Notes: generated by a model from the sequence alone, not told the origin. A stretch of DNA of 34,958 nt from an uncultured Bacillaceae bacterium (GCA_937995745.1 CALKIU010000189.1:1-34958); one strand, 5' to 3'. Numbered from the stretch's first letter, positions 1-7,999 are shown. Program-made: numbers and translations.

Positions 1-10
1 ATACAATCTA

Positions 11-39
11 ATTGTAAAGGTGCAATAACCCCTTGTCAA
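11..39 (-). promoter_or_regulatory. Sigma-A promoter reading out of the left edge
   Basis: On the minus strand a perfect -35 TTGACA (34-39) is followed after exactly 17 bases by TACAAT (11-16). It lies downstream of the recA terminator and points out of the window, so it should drive the gene after recA. In B. subtilis rny lies a little further along in that direction. The target gene is not visible here. Confidence 0.75.
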
Positions 40-87
40 GTGTCCCGGTTTTTAATACCAGGGGGAGATGTGCAGCACACTTCCTCC

Positions 88-126
88 AAAAAAATAAACA
101 GCAAAGAAGTTCTTTGCTGTTTATTT
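88..126 (-). terminator. Intrinsic terminator of recA
   Basis: Arms at 92-108 and 110-126 are fully complementary, giving a stem of about 15 bp with a small loop. On the minus strand the stem is followed by a run of T (88-91). The recA stop codon (121-123) lies inside the 5' arm. Confidence 0.85.
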
Positions 127-1161
127 CAAATCTAATTCTTCCTGCCCCTCGTTCTTGTCCCCGTTTTGCACGTTTTCACCGATTCCGAGGTGCTCCCGGA
201 TCTTTTGTTGAATTTCCGACGCGATCTCCGGATTCTCCCGGAGGAATTGCTTCGCATTTTCCCGCCCTTGGCCGATGCGTATATCGTTATAGGAATACCA
301 GGAACCGCTTTTTTGGATTATATCAAGTTCAGAACCGATATCCACGAGTTCTCCTTCTTTGGAAATCCCTTCTCCGAACATAATATCCACTTCTGCGGTC
401 CGGAACGGAGGGGCCACTTTATTCTTGACAACTTTAATTTTTGTTTTGCTTCCAATCATGTCATTTCCTTGTTTTATTGTTTCTGCCCGGCGGACTTCAA
501 GACGGATGGAAGAATAAAATTTCAATGCCCTGCCTCCGGGCGTCGTTTCAGGGTTTCCGAACATGACGCCGATTTTTTCCCGAACCTGGTTAATAAAAAT
601 GGCGATAGTTTTCGATTTGCTGATCGCACCGGACAATTTCCGGAGAGCCTGGGACATTAAGCGTGCCTGCAACCCGACATGGGAATCGCCCATTTCTCCT
701 TCAATTTCCGCTTTGGGAACAAGAGCAGCGACGGAGTCAATCACAATAATATCAATGGCTCCGCTTCTCACCAACGCCTCGGCAATTTCCAGCGCCTGCT
801 CTCCCGTGTCAGGCTGGGAAAGGAGCAATTCATCAATGTTCACACCTAATTTGCTGGCGTATATGGGATCCAGTGCATGCTCTGCATCAATAAAAGCAGC
901 TGTTCCCCCGGCTGCTTGTGCTTCGGCAATAGCATGAAGGGCAACAGTTGTTTTCCCGGAACTTTCCGGCCCGTAAATCTCAATGATCCGGCCCTTTGGA
1001 TATCCGCCAACGCCCAATGCGGCGTCAAGAGCCAGCGAACCGCTTGATATCGTGTCAATCTTTTGCTTTGCTTGCTCGCCAAGTTTCATGATGGAGCCTT
1101 TTCCGAACTGTTTTTCTATTTGTTTCAATGCCATTTCAAGGGCAGCTTGTCGATCGCTCAC
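121..1161 (-). CDS. recA: Recombinase RecA
   Basis: This is the ATP-dependent DNA strand-exchange protein of homologous recombination. As a filament on single-stranded DNA it also acts as co-protease for LexA cleavage in the SOS response. The 346-residue length is normal for the family. The Walker A motif GPESSGKTT is at residues 64-72, and the glycine-rich DNA-binding loop 2 region (MFGNPETTPGG) and an acidic C-terminal tail are present. The start is GTG at 1159-1161, seven bases after GAGGAGG; this is the only well-placed start. It is transcribed alone from its own promoter, which has an adjacent LexA-type box, and ends in a hairpin overlapping the stop codon. cinA lies upstream, as in many Bacilli, but a terminator separates the two. 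Confidence 0.98.
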   Translation of the reverse strand: MSDRQAALEMALKQIEKQFGKGSIMKLGEQAKQKIDTISSGSLALDAALGVGGYPKGRIIEIYGPESSGKTTVALHAIAEAQAAGGTAAFIDAEHALDPIYASKLGVNIDELLLSQPDTGEQALEIAEALVRSGAIDIIVIDSVAALVPKAEIEGEMGDSHVGLQARLMSQALRKLSGAISKSKTIAIFINQVREKIGVMFGNPETTPGGRALKFYSSIRLEVRRAETIKQGNDMIGSKTKIKVVKNKVAPPFRTAEVDIMFGEGISKEGELVDIGSELDIIQKSGSWYSYNDIRIGQGRENAKQFLRENPEIASEIQQKIREHLGIGENVQNGDKNEGQEELDLK

Positions 1162-1225
1162 AGTTTTTCCTCCTCAAATAAAACCCCGGCTTTCCAGGGA
1201 GTACTTATCTAAAAAATCTATCTCT

Positions 1226-1254
1226 AATATAACTGTTTTTCTCTTATTTGTCGA
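1226..1254 (-). promoter_or_regulatory. Sigma-A promoter of recA
   Basis: Minus-strand TCGACA (1249-1254; one mismatch to TTGACA) and TATATT (1226-1231; one mismatch to TATAAT) are separated by 17 bases. The predicted start point near 1219 leaves about 58 bases of leader before the recA GTG. Confidence 0.75.
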
Positions 1255-1263
1255 GAAAAAAGT

Positions 1264-1277
1264 CGAACATTTATTCG
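1264..1277 (-). promoter_or_regulatory. LexA (DinR) SOS box of recA
   Basis: The minus strand reads CGAATAAATGTTCG. It matches the Bacillus SOS-box consensus CGAAC-N4-GTTCG at all but one position. It sits just upstream of the recA -35 hexamer. From memory, the B. subtilis recA box carries the same CGAAT left half. Confidence 0.85.
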
Positions 1278-1401
1278 TTTCATTTCCGCGGTACTTTCCG
1301 GAAAAATGAACTTTTCAATCGGGAAAAAACAATTTTCCCTCGTCCGGAAAAGTGAATAATCATTTTTCCGTAAAAAAATTTCTAATAAAAATAATGGAAA
1401 G

Positions 1402-1441
1402 AAAAAAGATGTTTCAAGGGGAAAAGCCCTTAAGAAACATC
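1402..1441 (-). terminator. Intrinsic terminator of cinA
   Basis: On the minus strand GATGTTTC..AAGGG pairs with CCCTT..GAAACATC (1408-1420 with 1427-1441, with a two-base bulge), followed by six T (1402-1407). The last codons and the TAA stop of cinA (1430-1432) form part of the 5' arm. Confidence 0.85.
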
Positions 1442-2686
1442 CAGTTTCCCTTTCCGCAATAAATTGATCAACAGAAAACATCCGTGTTTTACCGTTCGGA
1501 GACGGATCATGTCCCTTGTGCCACCGAGGTGAAGTTTTTTGACATGATTCCCTTGCCCGGCAATCGAAATTCCCACAAACACCGTGCCGACCGGCTTCCC
1601 CTCCTGTTCATCAGGACCGGCAACCCCCGTAAAACTGATGCCGATATCAGCAGACAACAAATTTCTTACATTTTCGGCCAATTCCAGCGCGCACTCGGCG
1701 CTCACAACGCCTTTCGTTTTGATCGTCTCCTCTTTCACATTGAGAACTTCCCGTTTTACATCAGTCGAATAACAGACAACGCCGCCCCTCACAATGACGC
1801 TTGCTCCCGGTATTGCGGTCATTTCTTGCTGGAAGAGTCCGCCGGTCAAACTTTCAGCGGCGGCGAGCGTTAATCTCCGTTCTTTAAGTTCCCGAGACAA
1901 CACTTGAAACAGCGAATCGGAGTCATAACCGTAAAAAAACCGGCCTACACGGGCAAGAATCTTTTTTTCCATTTCTTCCAAAAGCCGGTCCGCTTCCGCC
2001 AGATCAGCATGTTTGGCGGTCAATCTCAAGGTGACTTCTCCACCGGCGGCCAGCGGGGCGATTGTAGGATTTTTTTGCGCATCAATCAGATCGGCAATTT
2101 CTGTTTCCAAAGCCGCTTCGCCGATGCCAAAAAACCGGAGGACTTTGGAAACAATTTTACCGTTCGTGTGATTGCCCGATAATAAAACATTTTTCCCGTA
2201 TTTCAAAAACATCGGTTCCATTTCCCGCGGCGGACCGGGAAGAAGCATATAAATACGACCTTTTGCTTTTACCGCCATTCCCGGAGCCATTCCGTAATCA
2301 TTTGGCAAAACGCGGCTGCCTTCAATGACGAGCGCCTGTTTACGGCTGTTTTCAGTAAACGGCCGTTTCGTTTTTTCGAAATACGCTTTTATGGAATCAA
2401 GCGCTTGTTCATCATAAACAAGCTTTTTTCCCAAATGGGCCGCCACTGTCTCTTTTGTGAGGTCATCTTTCGTAGGCCCGAGTCCGCCGGTCAAAATAAT
2501 TACATCGGCCCGTTTTTCGGCAATTTCCAGAACCGACTTTAATCGGCCGGGATTATCGCCCGCCACGGTATGGTAATAAACATTGATCCCCATATCGGCA
2601 AGCTGTTTTGAAAGAAATTGAGCGTTCGTATTGACTATTTGCCCCAACAACAGTTCAGAGCCTACCGCAATGATCTCACTGTTCAT
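1430..2686 (-). CDS. cinA: CinA family protein (competence/damage-inducible protein A)
   Basis: The 418-residue length is the usual Bacillus size. The N-terminal half is the MoCF-like domain, beginning MNSEIIAVGSELLLG and containing the LTGGLGPTKDD segment near residue 65. The C-terminal CinA domain carries AAAESLTGG near residue 277 and TGVAGPD further on, the signature of nicotinamide-nucleotide (NMN) amidase. In the family this domain recycles pyridine nucleotides. The link to competence comes from co-expression with recA in other species. The ATG at 2684-2686 follows AAAGGTG. The gene lies 83 bases after pgsA with no clear terminator between them, so it may be co-transcribed. A terminator separates it from recA here. 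Confidence 0.95.
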   Translation of the reverse strand: MNSEIIAVGSELLLGQIVNTNAQFLSKQLADMGINVYYHTVAGDNPGRLKSVLEIAEKRADVIILTGGLGPTKDDLTKETVAAHLGKKLVYDEQALDSIKAYFEKTKRPFTENSRKQALVIEGSRVLPNDYGMAPGMAVKAKGRIYMLLPGPPREMEPMFLKYGKNVLLSGNHTNGKIVSKVLRFFGIGEAALETEIADLIDAQKNPTIAPLAAGGEVTLRLTAKHADLAEADRLLEEMEKKILARVGRFFYGYDSDSLFQVLSRELKERRLTLAAAESLTGGLFQQEMTAIPGASVIVRGGVVCYSTDVKREVLNVKEETIKTKGVVSAECALELAENVRNLLSADIGISFTGVAGPDEQEGKPVGTVFVGISIAGQGNHVKKLHLGGTRDMIRLRTVKHGCFLLINLLRKGKLDVS

Positions 2687-2769
2687 GAAAAAACCACACC
2701 TTTGATTTTACCAGCCATGAGCCGAAATTTTCCGCTCTTGTTTCAACTTATGAAGCAATGTCTGATTTA

Positions 2770-3348
2770 TCACTTCGATTCCGTAAATGCGTGTTTGTTT
2801 TTTACAAAATAATCCACGCCGGAAAGGATTGTGAAGAATAAGGCCACCCAGAGCATAATTTGATCGAAAGGTATGTCAATTAATACAAAGATTGTATTGT
2901 GCAGTAATAGGAAAATAATGGCGACAATTTGCGTCCAAGTTTTAATTTTTCCCAATTTGCTGGCGGCAACAACTTTTCCCTCTCCCGCCAAAACCAACCG
3001 CAATCCCGTAACGGCAAATTCTCTGGCGATAATAATAATGACAATCCAAGAAGCGGCCGCACCCCATTCGACCAATACGATAAAGGCAGCAGTGACAAGC
3101 AGTTTGTCGGCAAGAGGATCTAAAAATTTCCCGAAATTCGTAACAAGATTGTGTTTTCTCGCATAATGCCCGTCTATCCAGTCAGTCACGGAAGCCAATA
3201 TAAAAATCAACGCGCCCACAAAATGATTGACAGGCATTTCCGCACCGAACAACACCATATTTCCCCAATTAAAATCAATGAGGATGATGACCAAGAACAA
3301 CGGTATTAAAAGAATTCGCGATATCGTAATCTTATTAGGCAAATTCAT
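2770..3348 (-). CDS. pgsA: CDP-diacylglycerol-glycerol-3-phosphate 3-phosphatidyltransferase
   Basis: An integral membrane enzyme that joins CDP-diacylglycerol and glycerol-3-phosphate, the committed step of phosphatidylglycerol synthesis. The CDP-alcohol phosphotransferase signature D-x2-DG-x2-AR-x8-G-x3-D-x3-D is complete, running from DWIDG through the DPLAD segment at about residues 56-81. Several hydrophobic helices follow. I chose the ATG at 3346-3348 (192 aa, MNLPNKI..) because GAGAGG is about 10 bases upstream. The in-frame ATG two codons earlier (3352-3354) is only about 4 bases from it. A perfect TATAAT (3401-3406) lies upstream but lacks a convincing -35. cinA follows. Confidence 0.95.
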   Translation of the reverse strand: MNLPNKITISRILLIPLFLVIILIDFNWGNMVLFGAEMPVNHFVGALIFILASVTDWIDGHYARKHNLVTNFGKFLDPLADKLLVTAAFIVLVEWGAAASWIVIIIIAREFAVTGLRLVLAGEGKVVAASKLGKIKTWTQIVAIIFLLLHNTIFVLIDIPFDQIMLWVALFFTILSGVDYFVKNKHAFTESK

Positions 3349-3420
3349 CGTCATGGACCCTCTCTTTCTGAAAATGTAAGAAAGCTATTTTCTCAAAATA
3401 ATTATAAAATTATTTTATCA

Positions 3421-3473
3421 CAAAAGACAGTGAAAAATAGTCATCAAAAATGATGACTATTCACTGTCTTTTG
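3421..3473 (-). terminator. Long hairpin terminator of rodZ
   Basis: Two nearly perfect complementary arms (3421-3446 and 3451-3473, with one AAA bulge) form a stem of more than 20 bp. The distal arm ends in CTGTCTTTTG, followed by AT-rich sequence. The TAG stop of rodZ (3457-3459) is inside the hairpin. Confidence 0.8.
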
Positions 3474-4386
3474 CAAAACGGATCGAAATGTTTTGTGCAA
3501 CTTGCTGGCTCGGGGGAATGGCAAACTCGAGCTTTTTGTCATTGATATATATTTCTGTTTCAGCCGAATTTCCTACAACAATATAAGCTTCATCCTCATC
3601 CGTAAAATCAAATGTTTTGCTCTCTTCCCCGCCTTGAACAAGGGTTCCGTTGAACAGGTTTTGCCTTTCACCGTTTTCAACACTAATCCATGTTCTCCCA
3701 GTGGAAACAATTTTCAGCTCGACTTTTTCAACATTTTTTACTTCATAGACGGTGTTTTTGCCGGCAGATTCAACAACGGAAATTTCAATTTCTTGGTCAT
3801 CATTTTCTTGTTCTTCTTCACCGGAGCCTTCTTCCTGTTCAGGTTCTTCTTCTTCATCTGCCGTTTCTGAATCGTCATCAGATCCTTCTTCTCCGGCTGG
3901 TTCTTCCTCATGTTCTTTCAATTCATCCGATGTTTCAAAACGAATTTCTTCTTCGCCGCCGTTTTCATTATTGGGCGCGGGGTCTTTGCTGGTAAAATTA
4001 GGTAATAAGTACCATAAAAGAAATAGCGCCCCCAATACAAAAGCGATGATTAAAATTCTCGGAAGCATTTCCAAAAATTTCGAATGATTTACCGGAACAC
4101 TTTTCCTAGACTGAACACGGGAAAGCTGTTCAGGAAGGTCGTCCCTGTGTGTGGACGGGATGTCAGATTTGTACTGTTCAAAAATTTCTTCCGGATCTAG
4201 TCCGACCGCTTCACAATATTGTTTGATAAAAGCTCGGACGTAAAACGGCCCGGGCATGATACTGTAATTGCCCTCTTCAATGCCGAGAAGATAACGTTTT
4301 TGGATTTTTGTTTTCTCTTGCAAATCTTCAATCGACATGCCCTTTTCCAACCGGGCATCTTTAAGTCGTTTTCCTAATTCCGTCAA
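3457..4386 (-). CDS. rodZ: Cytoskeleton protein RodZ (YmfM)
   Basis: RodZ is a bitopic membrane protein that links MreB filaments to the elongation machinery and sets rod width. An N-terminal Xre-like helix-turn-helix domain (about residues 3-65, containing GKRLKDARLEKGMSIEDLQ) is followed by one transmembrane segment (about 108-127). Next is a strongly acidic, Glu-rich low-complexity linker (about 145-200), then a C-terminal beta domain of the DUF4115 type. The longest frame begins with GTG at 4395. I prefer TTG at 4384-4386 (309 aa): it gives the family-typical TELGKRL N-terminus, and AGGTG lies six bases upstream. The gene starts 21 bases after ymfK and is probably co-transcribed with it. 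A long hairpin ends the unit. Confidence 0.93.
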   Translation of the reverse strand: MTELGKRLKDARLEKGMSIEDLQEKTKIQKRYLLGIEEGNYSIMPGPFYVRAFIKQYCEAVGLDPEEIFEQYKSDIPSTHRDDLPEQLSRVQSRKSVPVNHSKFLEMLPRILIIAFVLGALFLLWYLLPNFTSKDPAPNNENGGEEEIRFETSDELKEHEEEPAGEEGSDDDSETADEEEEPEQEEGSGEEEQENDDQEIEISVVESAGKNTVYEVKNVEKVELKIVSTGRTWISVENGERQNLFNGTLVQGGEESKTFDFTDEDEAYIVVGNSAETEIYINDKKLEFAIPPSQQVAQNISIRFAKDSE

Positions 4387-4407
4387 ATCCAACACCTGCC
4401 ATCTATT

Positions 4408-5199
4408 TTAGAAATCATAACTGCCAAAATTACGGTCAGAAAAAAAACGGTTTGTCCCTTCCGTTCCGCAAATGATCTCATCAGGTTCATGGCGAAGTTC
4501 GATTATACAGTCAAAATCATCCAGGGTGTAATCGTCGGTGTTTTGCACAAATACATCCGGATGCTCGACGACTTTGACGGCCGGCAGACTCATAATTTCT
4601 CTCACCAGCTGCCAGTGTCTTTCATCGCCGCTTCTTACGGAAACAAGACCGTCCACGATAAAGACATTCCCGGCGCTGTATTCATCTTTCAACAATTGGT
4701 TCCGGACAGTTTGTTTAATCATCGTGGATGAAAGAAAAATCCATCTTTTATTGGCGCAAACACTGGCGGCCACGACCGACTCCGTTTTGCCGACCCTGGG
4801 CATTCCCCGAATGCCGATCAACCTGTGGCCTTCCAATTTAAACAATTCAGCCATAAAATCAACCAGCAACCCCAATTCATCACGGACAAACCGGAAAATA
4901 TTTTTATGTTCGTCGCTCTGTTGTATGTAGCGTCCGTGTCTCACAGCAAGCAAATCATCCAATTCGGGTTTTCGCAATTTTATTATTTTTATTGTATCCA
5001 TTGTCTGCAGTATTGACTCAAGCCGGATGATTTGCTCATAATTATTGGCAACAATTAATAACCCGCGCCGGCCTTCGTCCACTCCGTTTATGGTCAAAAT
5101 ATTGATCTGCAGCATTCCCAGCAAGGAAGCGATATCTCCAAGAAGACCGGGGCGGTTTTTTAAAATTTCGTATTCCAAATACCATTTTATACCGTCCAT
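4408..5199 (-). CDS. ymfK: YmfK family protein: ACT domain plus P-loop-like domain (DUF3388)
   Basis: Function unknown; I recognise it as the YmfK/DUF3388 family found next to rodZ in Bacilli. Residues 1-75 look like an ACT domain (EILKNRPGLLGDIASLLG, then INGVDEGRRG), a fold that usually senses small molecules. The second part carries a Walker A-like GMPRVGKT at residues 132-139 and a possible Walker B strand NVFIVDGL at 178-185, so a nucleotide-binding domain is likely (inference). No membrane segment is visible. The ATG at 5197-5199 follows GGGAGGG at four bases. It precedes rodZ by 12-21 bases and shares its transcript, which suggests a link to cell shape or membrane metabolism. Confidence 0.88.
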   Translation of the reverse strand: MDGIKWYLEYEILKNRPGLLGDIASLLGMLQINILTINGVDEGRRGLLIVANNYEQIIRLESILQTMDTIKIIKLRKPELDDLLAVRHGRYIQQSDEHKNIFRFVRDELGLLVDFMAELFKLEGHRLIGIRGMPRVGKTESVVAASVCANKRWIFLSSTMIKQTVRNQLLKDEYSAGNVFIVDGLVSVRSGDERHWQLVREIMSLPAVKVVEHPDVFVQNTDDYTLDDFDCIIELRHEPDEIICGTEGTNRFFSDRNFGSYDF

Positions 5200-5312
5200 A
5201 AAACCCTCCCGTCAAACAAGAAGGTGGGCTAAAACACAGATAATGCTGCCAATTTATGTACTTTTTGGACTAATCATGGTTGCGAAATAAATGAAGATAT
5301 ACCTACCTATAT

Positions 5313-5340
5313 ATCATATCTGATTTTAAATAAAGTTAAA
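5313..5340 (-). promoter_or_regulatory. Possible sigma-A promoter for ymfK-rodZ
   Basis: The minus strand has TTTAAC (5335-5340), 16 bases, then TATGAT (5313-5318) in the gap upstream of ymfK. The ymfJ terminator lies between ymfJ and ymfK, so ymfK needs a promoter in this gap. The -35 match is weak. Confidence 0.35.
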
Positions 5341-5440
5341 AGGGGTAAATAAAGAACTATTTATGAAGAATGAGTCAAACTTATCAGAAAAAAATACCGG
5401 GGGCGGTTTCAGAGCTCTCATTATGTTTGAAAGCAAAAAG

Positions 5441-5470
5441 AAAAAAAGAGAGAGAATAAATCCCTCTCTT
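5441..5470 (-). terminator. Intrinsic terminator of ymfJ
   Basis: On the minus strand AGAGAG (5464-5469) pairs with CTCTCT (5449-5454) across a 9-base loop, followed by a T-rich run over 5441-5447. It sits 12 bases after the ymfJ stop codon. Confidence 0.7.
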
Positions 5471-5481
5471 CCAACGGCAAT

Positions 5482-5727
5482 TTACTTTTGAACGAGTTTG
5501 ACCATCATGCTGGCAATGGCCCTTTGCTCCTCTTCATTCGCCACAGACCATAAGTCGGCAAGGATGCGTTCCTGCTCATTCTTCGGATCAACTTCTTTAG
5601 CCAAATAATCACCCACTTGGTAAGCAATATCTGTTATTGTCTTTTGATCCATCCCTTGTTCCTTGGCAAGTTCAACCCGTTCTCCAAGAAAATCTTTCCA
5701 TTTTTTCCAATTATCAAGGACAGACAT
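5482..5727 (-). CDS. ymfJ: DUF3243 family small protein YmfJ
   Basis: An 81-residue soluble, helical, highly charged protein of the DUF3243 family (B. subtilis YmfJ is of similar length). Its function is not known. There is no signal peptide, membrane segment or cysteine motif; the sequence is dominated by predicted helices such as DNWKKWKDFLGERVELAKEQG. The ATG at 5725-5727 is preceded by AAAGGAGGT at the right distance, so translation is probably efficient. It lies between ymfI and ymfK and ends in its own terminator. A perfect 14-bp palindrome (5756-5769) lies just upstream of its ribosome binding site. Confidence 0.9.
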   Translation of the reverse strand: MSVLDNWKKWKDFLGERVELAKEQGMDQKTITDIAYQVGDYLAKEVDPKNEQERILADLWSVANEEEQRAIASMMVKLVQK

Positions 5728-5755
5728 GTAATGAAACCTCCTTTAAATCATGGTA

Positions 5756-5769
5756 CACAATATATTGTG
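5756..5769. repeat. 14-bp perfect palindrome upstream of ymfJ
   Basis: CACAATATATTGTG is exactly self-complementary and lies about 10 bases upstream of the ymfJ ribosome binding site, in the short ymfI-ymfJ gap. It could be a dimeric repressor site or a small RNA stem. I do not recognise it as a known operator. Confidence 0.5.
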
Positions 5770-5872
5770 CATTGGGAGGAAAGAAATTATTCGGTTAACA
5801 AGCATACACGGATTGCGCCGTTTTTAAAAAATTTTTCGAAACGGGGAAACGCCAAGGAAAAAGACTAACCGC

Positions 5873-6595
5873 TTACGTATACCAGCCACCGTTTACGGAC
5901 AAAATTTGACCGGTTATGTATGAAGATTTTTCAGATAAAAGAAAAGACACGGCGTCGGCCACATTATCTGCCGTCCCAAGTTTGCTCATGGGAATATTTT
6001 CGCTAATGGCCGTCAATTCCTGTTCGGAAAACTCCTCCATCATCGCTGTTTTTATGGCCCCCGGCGCCACGGCATTTACCCTGATCCCGTTCAACGCCAC
6101 TTCCTTGCTGAGGGCCTTCACGAAAGAAATTTGCGCCCCTTTGGCAGCGGAATAAGCCACTTCACAGGCTGCTCCCGTCAATCCCCATATGGAAGAGATC
6201 ACAACAATATTTCCGCGATTTTGTGCAATCATCTTCGGCAACAGCTCTTTTGTGATAAGCATGGGGCTGATGACATGTATCCGCATCAACTTTTCCGCCG
6301 TTTCTTGTTCCAAATCGATTAACAGTCCGTAGTGGGCCGTTCCGCAGTTATGAACGATGGCATCGATCGAATAAACATTGGCAACGACTTTTTTATATCC
6401 CTCAGCGGATGTCAAATCCGCCTGAATGGGGATGAATTCCCCGTCATAACGGGAAAGTTCCCGCATTAATTCCCGCATCCCCTCTTTATTTTGAAAATAA
6501 TGCAAATATAGCGAATACCCTTCTTCCGCCAATTTTTTCGCGATTGAGCGGCCGATCCCGCCGCTGGCGCCGGTTATTAATGCGAACTTTTTCAC
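5873..6595 (-). CDS. ymfI: Elongation factor P 5-aminopentanone reductase (SDR family)
   Basis: A short-chain dehydrogenase/reductase of 240 residues. In B. subtilis YmfI reduces the 5-aminopentanone group on Lys32 of EF-P to 5-aminopentanol, completing the modification EF-P needs to relieve polyproline stalling. The Rossmann motif TGASGGIG is at residues 8-15. The catalytic residues are Ser134/135, Tyr148 and Lys152 (YSAAK), and PG-AIKT and the terminal GG segment are typical. HNCG (82-85) replaces the usual NNAG, a mild divergence. The GTG start at 6593-6595 follows AGAGGGGTG. It follows ymfF-ymfH but is separated from ymfH by a hairpin. A general FabG-like reductase is the alternative, but the neighbours favour YmfI. 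Confidence 0.92.
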   Translation of the reverse strand: MKKFALITGASGGIGRSIAKKLAEEGYSLYLHYFQNKEGMRELMRELSRYDGEFIPIQADLTSAEGYKKVVANVYSIDAIVHNCGTAHYGLLIDLEQETAEKLMRIHVISPMLITKELLPKMIAQNRGNIVVISSIWGLTGAACEVAYSAAKGAQISFVKALSKEVALNGIRVNAVAPGAIKTAMMEEFSEQELTAISENIPMSKLGTADNVADAVSFLLSEKSSYITGQILSVNGGWYT

Positions 6596-6645
6596 TTGTG
6601 GTTCACCCCTCTTTCCTTCTATTTTAATCCTTTATTTCCTCTGCA

Positions 6646-6681
6646 AAAAGAAAGAAAAAGCGTCTGTCGCAACGCTTTTTC
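6646..6681 (-). terminator. Intrinsic terminator of ymfH
   Basis: A perfect 10-bp stem, GAAAAAGCGT with ACGCTTTTTC (6654-6663 and 6672-6681), has an 8-base loop and is followed on the minus strand by TTTCTTTTT. It separates ymfH from ymfI, so ymfI depends on readthrough or on a promoter I could not identify. Confidence 0.8.
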
Positions 6682-6694
6682 CTTTCCGGGCATT

Positions 6695-7999
6695 TCACCA
6701 TTTTTGCCCCATATTCGCGGGAACGATTTGAAATGTGGACATTTTTTCGCCCCGCAACAATTCGCCGCCGATTTTTTCTATATCTTCCATTCTGATGGTT
6801 CCGAGAACGGGGACAACATCAAACAGGTTCATGTCATTTAATACGTAGCGTGTAAACTGGTTTGCGATATACTCCGGAGAATTCAGCGCTCTTAAGAAAA
6901 AACCGGTTTTCTTTCTGATCGCCCTCTTTAATTCTGTGTCGGAGAAAGGCTTTTGTTCTCGTGCGGAGAAAAGAATGTCCTTAATTCTCCGTTCAAGCTC
7001 ATCGGGATTTTTCGTGTCTCCGCCGATCATGGCAAAGCCAAAACCTTGTTCTTGCGTAAAATCATAAAAGAACGTATCATCAACGAGCCCATCATTGTAA
7101 AGATTTTCATAGTTTTTCGAGCTTTTTCCAAACAGCATGTCCAGGAGAACATTTACGGCCAGTTCTCTTTTTAACATCTCTTTTCCACTGTCGTCTCCGG
7201 GCAGAGCCTTGATGCCGACAAGACATTTCGGCGTCTGCACATTCATCGCGACGGTATCCTTTGTCTTATATGCTTCCGGCTTTTCGGAGGGGAATTTCCG
7301 CTTAATTTCCGGCGGTTCTGCAAATGACTTTTTCGCTTGGTTCGTTTTCACAAGCGCGAAAATCTTTTCCGGTTCGACCGGGCCGACGATAAACAAGACC
7401 ATATTGCTTGGATGATAAAAAGTGTTGTAACAAGTATAAAGCATATCTTTCGTAATGGCGGAAATCGATTCCACTGTTCCGGCAATATCGATTCTGACAG
7501 GATGTTTTTCATACAAATTTTTGATCATGCCGAAATAGAGGCGCCAATCGGGATTATCGTCGTACATCCTGATTTCTTGTGCAATAATCCCTTTTTCCTT
7601 TTCCACTGTTTGATCGGTAAAATACGGCTCTTGGACAAAATCCAACAAAGTTTCCAAGTTTTTTTCCACATGGGATGTGCTGGAAAACAAATATGCCGTC
7701 CGGGTGAAAGAGGTGAAAGCATTGGCGGAAGCACCTTGCCGGCTGAATTTTTGAAACACATCGCCGTCTTCCTTCTCAAACAGTTTATGCTCCAAGAAAT
7801 GGGCAATTCCATCGGGAACACGGATAAAGCCGGCAGAACCGATCGGTGTAAAATGGTTGTCAATGGAACCGTACTTTGTCGTAAACGTAGCATACGTTTT
7901 GTGGAAGCCGTCCTTTGGGAGCACATATACGCTTAATCCGTTGGAAAGCTTCTCATAATACAATTCTTCGTGCAACGGTTCAAACTTGATTTTTTTCAT
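6695..7999 (-). CDS. ymfH: M16 family metalloprotease YmfH (EF-P modification-associated)
   Basis: A 434-residue M16 (insulinase/processing peptidase) protein. The inverted zinc motif HFLEH is at residues 67-71, with a candidate third ligand, Glu142, in the AQEIRMYDD segment, so it is the catalytic partner. In B. subtilis ymfF and ymfH are needed together with ymfI for normal EF-P 5-aminopentanol modification; the precise substrate is unclear to me. The ATG at 7997-7999 follows GGAGGAGGG and overlaps the end of ymfF by 20 bases, indicating translational coupling. A strong hairpin follows the gene. Confidence 0.93.
   Translation of the reverse strand: MKKIKFEPLHEELYYEKLSNGLSVYVLPKDGFHKTYATFTTKYGSIDNHFTPIGSAGFIRVPDGIAHFLEHKLFEKEDGDVFQKFSRQGASANAFTSFTRTAYLFSSTSHVEKNLETLLDFVQEPYFTDQTVEKEKGIIAQEIRMYDDNPDWRLYFGMIKNLYEKHPVRIDIAGTVESISAITKDMLYTCYNTFYHPSNMVLFIVGPVEPEKIFALVKTNQAKKSFAEPPEIKRKFPSEKPEAYKTKDTVAMNVQTPKCLVGIKALPGDDSGKEMLKRELAVNVLLDMLFGKSSKNYENLYNDGLVDDTFFYDFTQEQGFGFAMIGGDTKNPDELERRIKDILFSAREQKPFSDTELKRAIRKKTGFFLRALNSPEYIANQFTRYVLNDMNLFDVVPVLGTIRMEDIEKIGGELLRGEKMSTFQIVPANMGQKW

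Noticed and set aside
1224..1481. An 85-codon ORF between recA and cinA.
   Set aside because: It overlaps the recA promoter, SOS box and cinA terminator, is compositionally biased (Phe-rich), and has no ribosome binding site.
5821..5850. An AT-rich inverted repeat between ymfI and ymfJ as a terminator.
   Set aside because: Stem CCGTTT/AAACGG is short and the flanking sequence lacks a T run on the minus strand.
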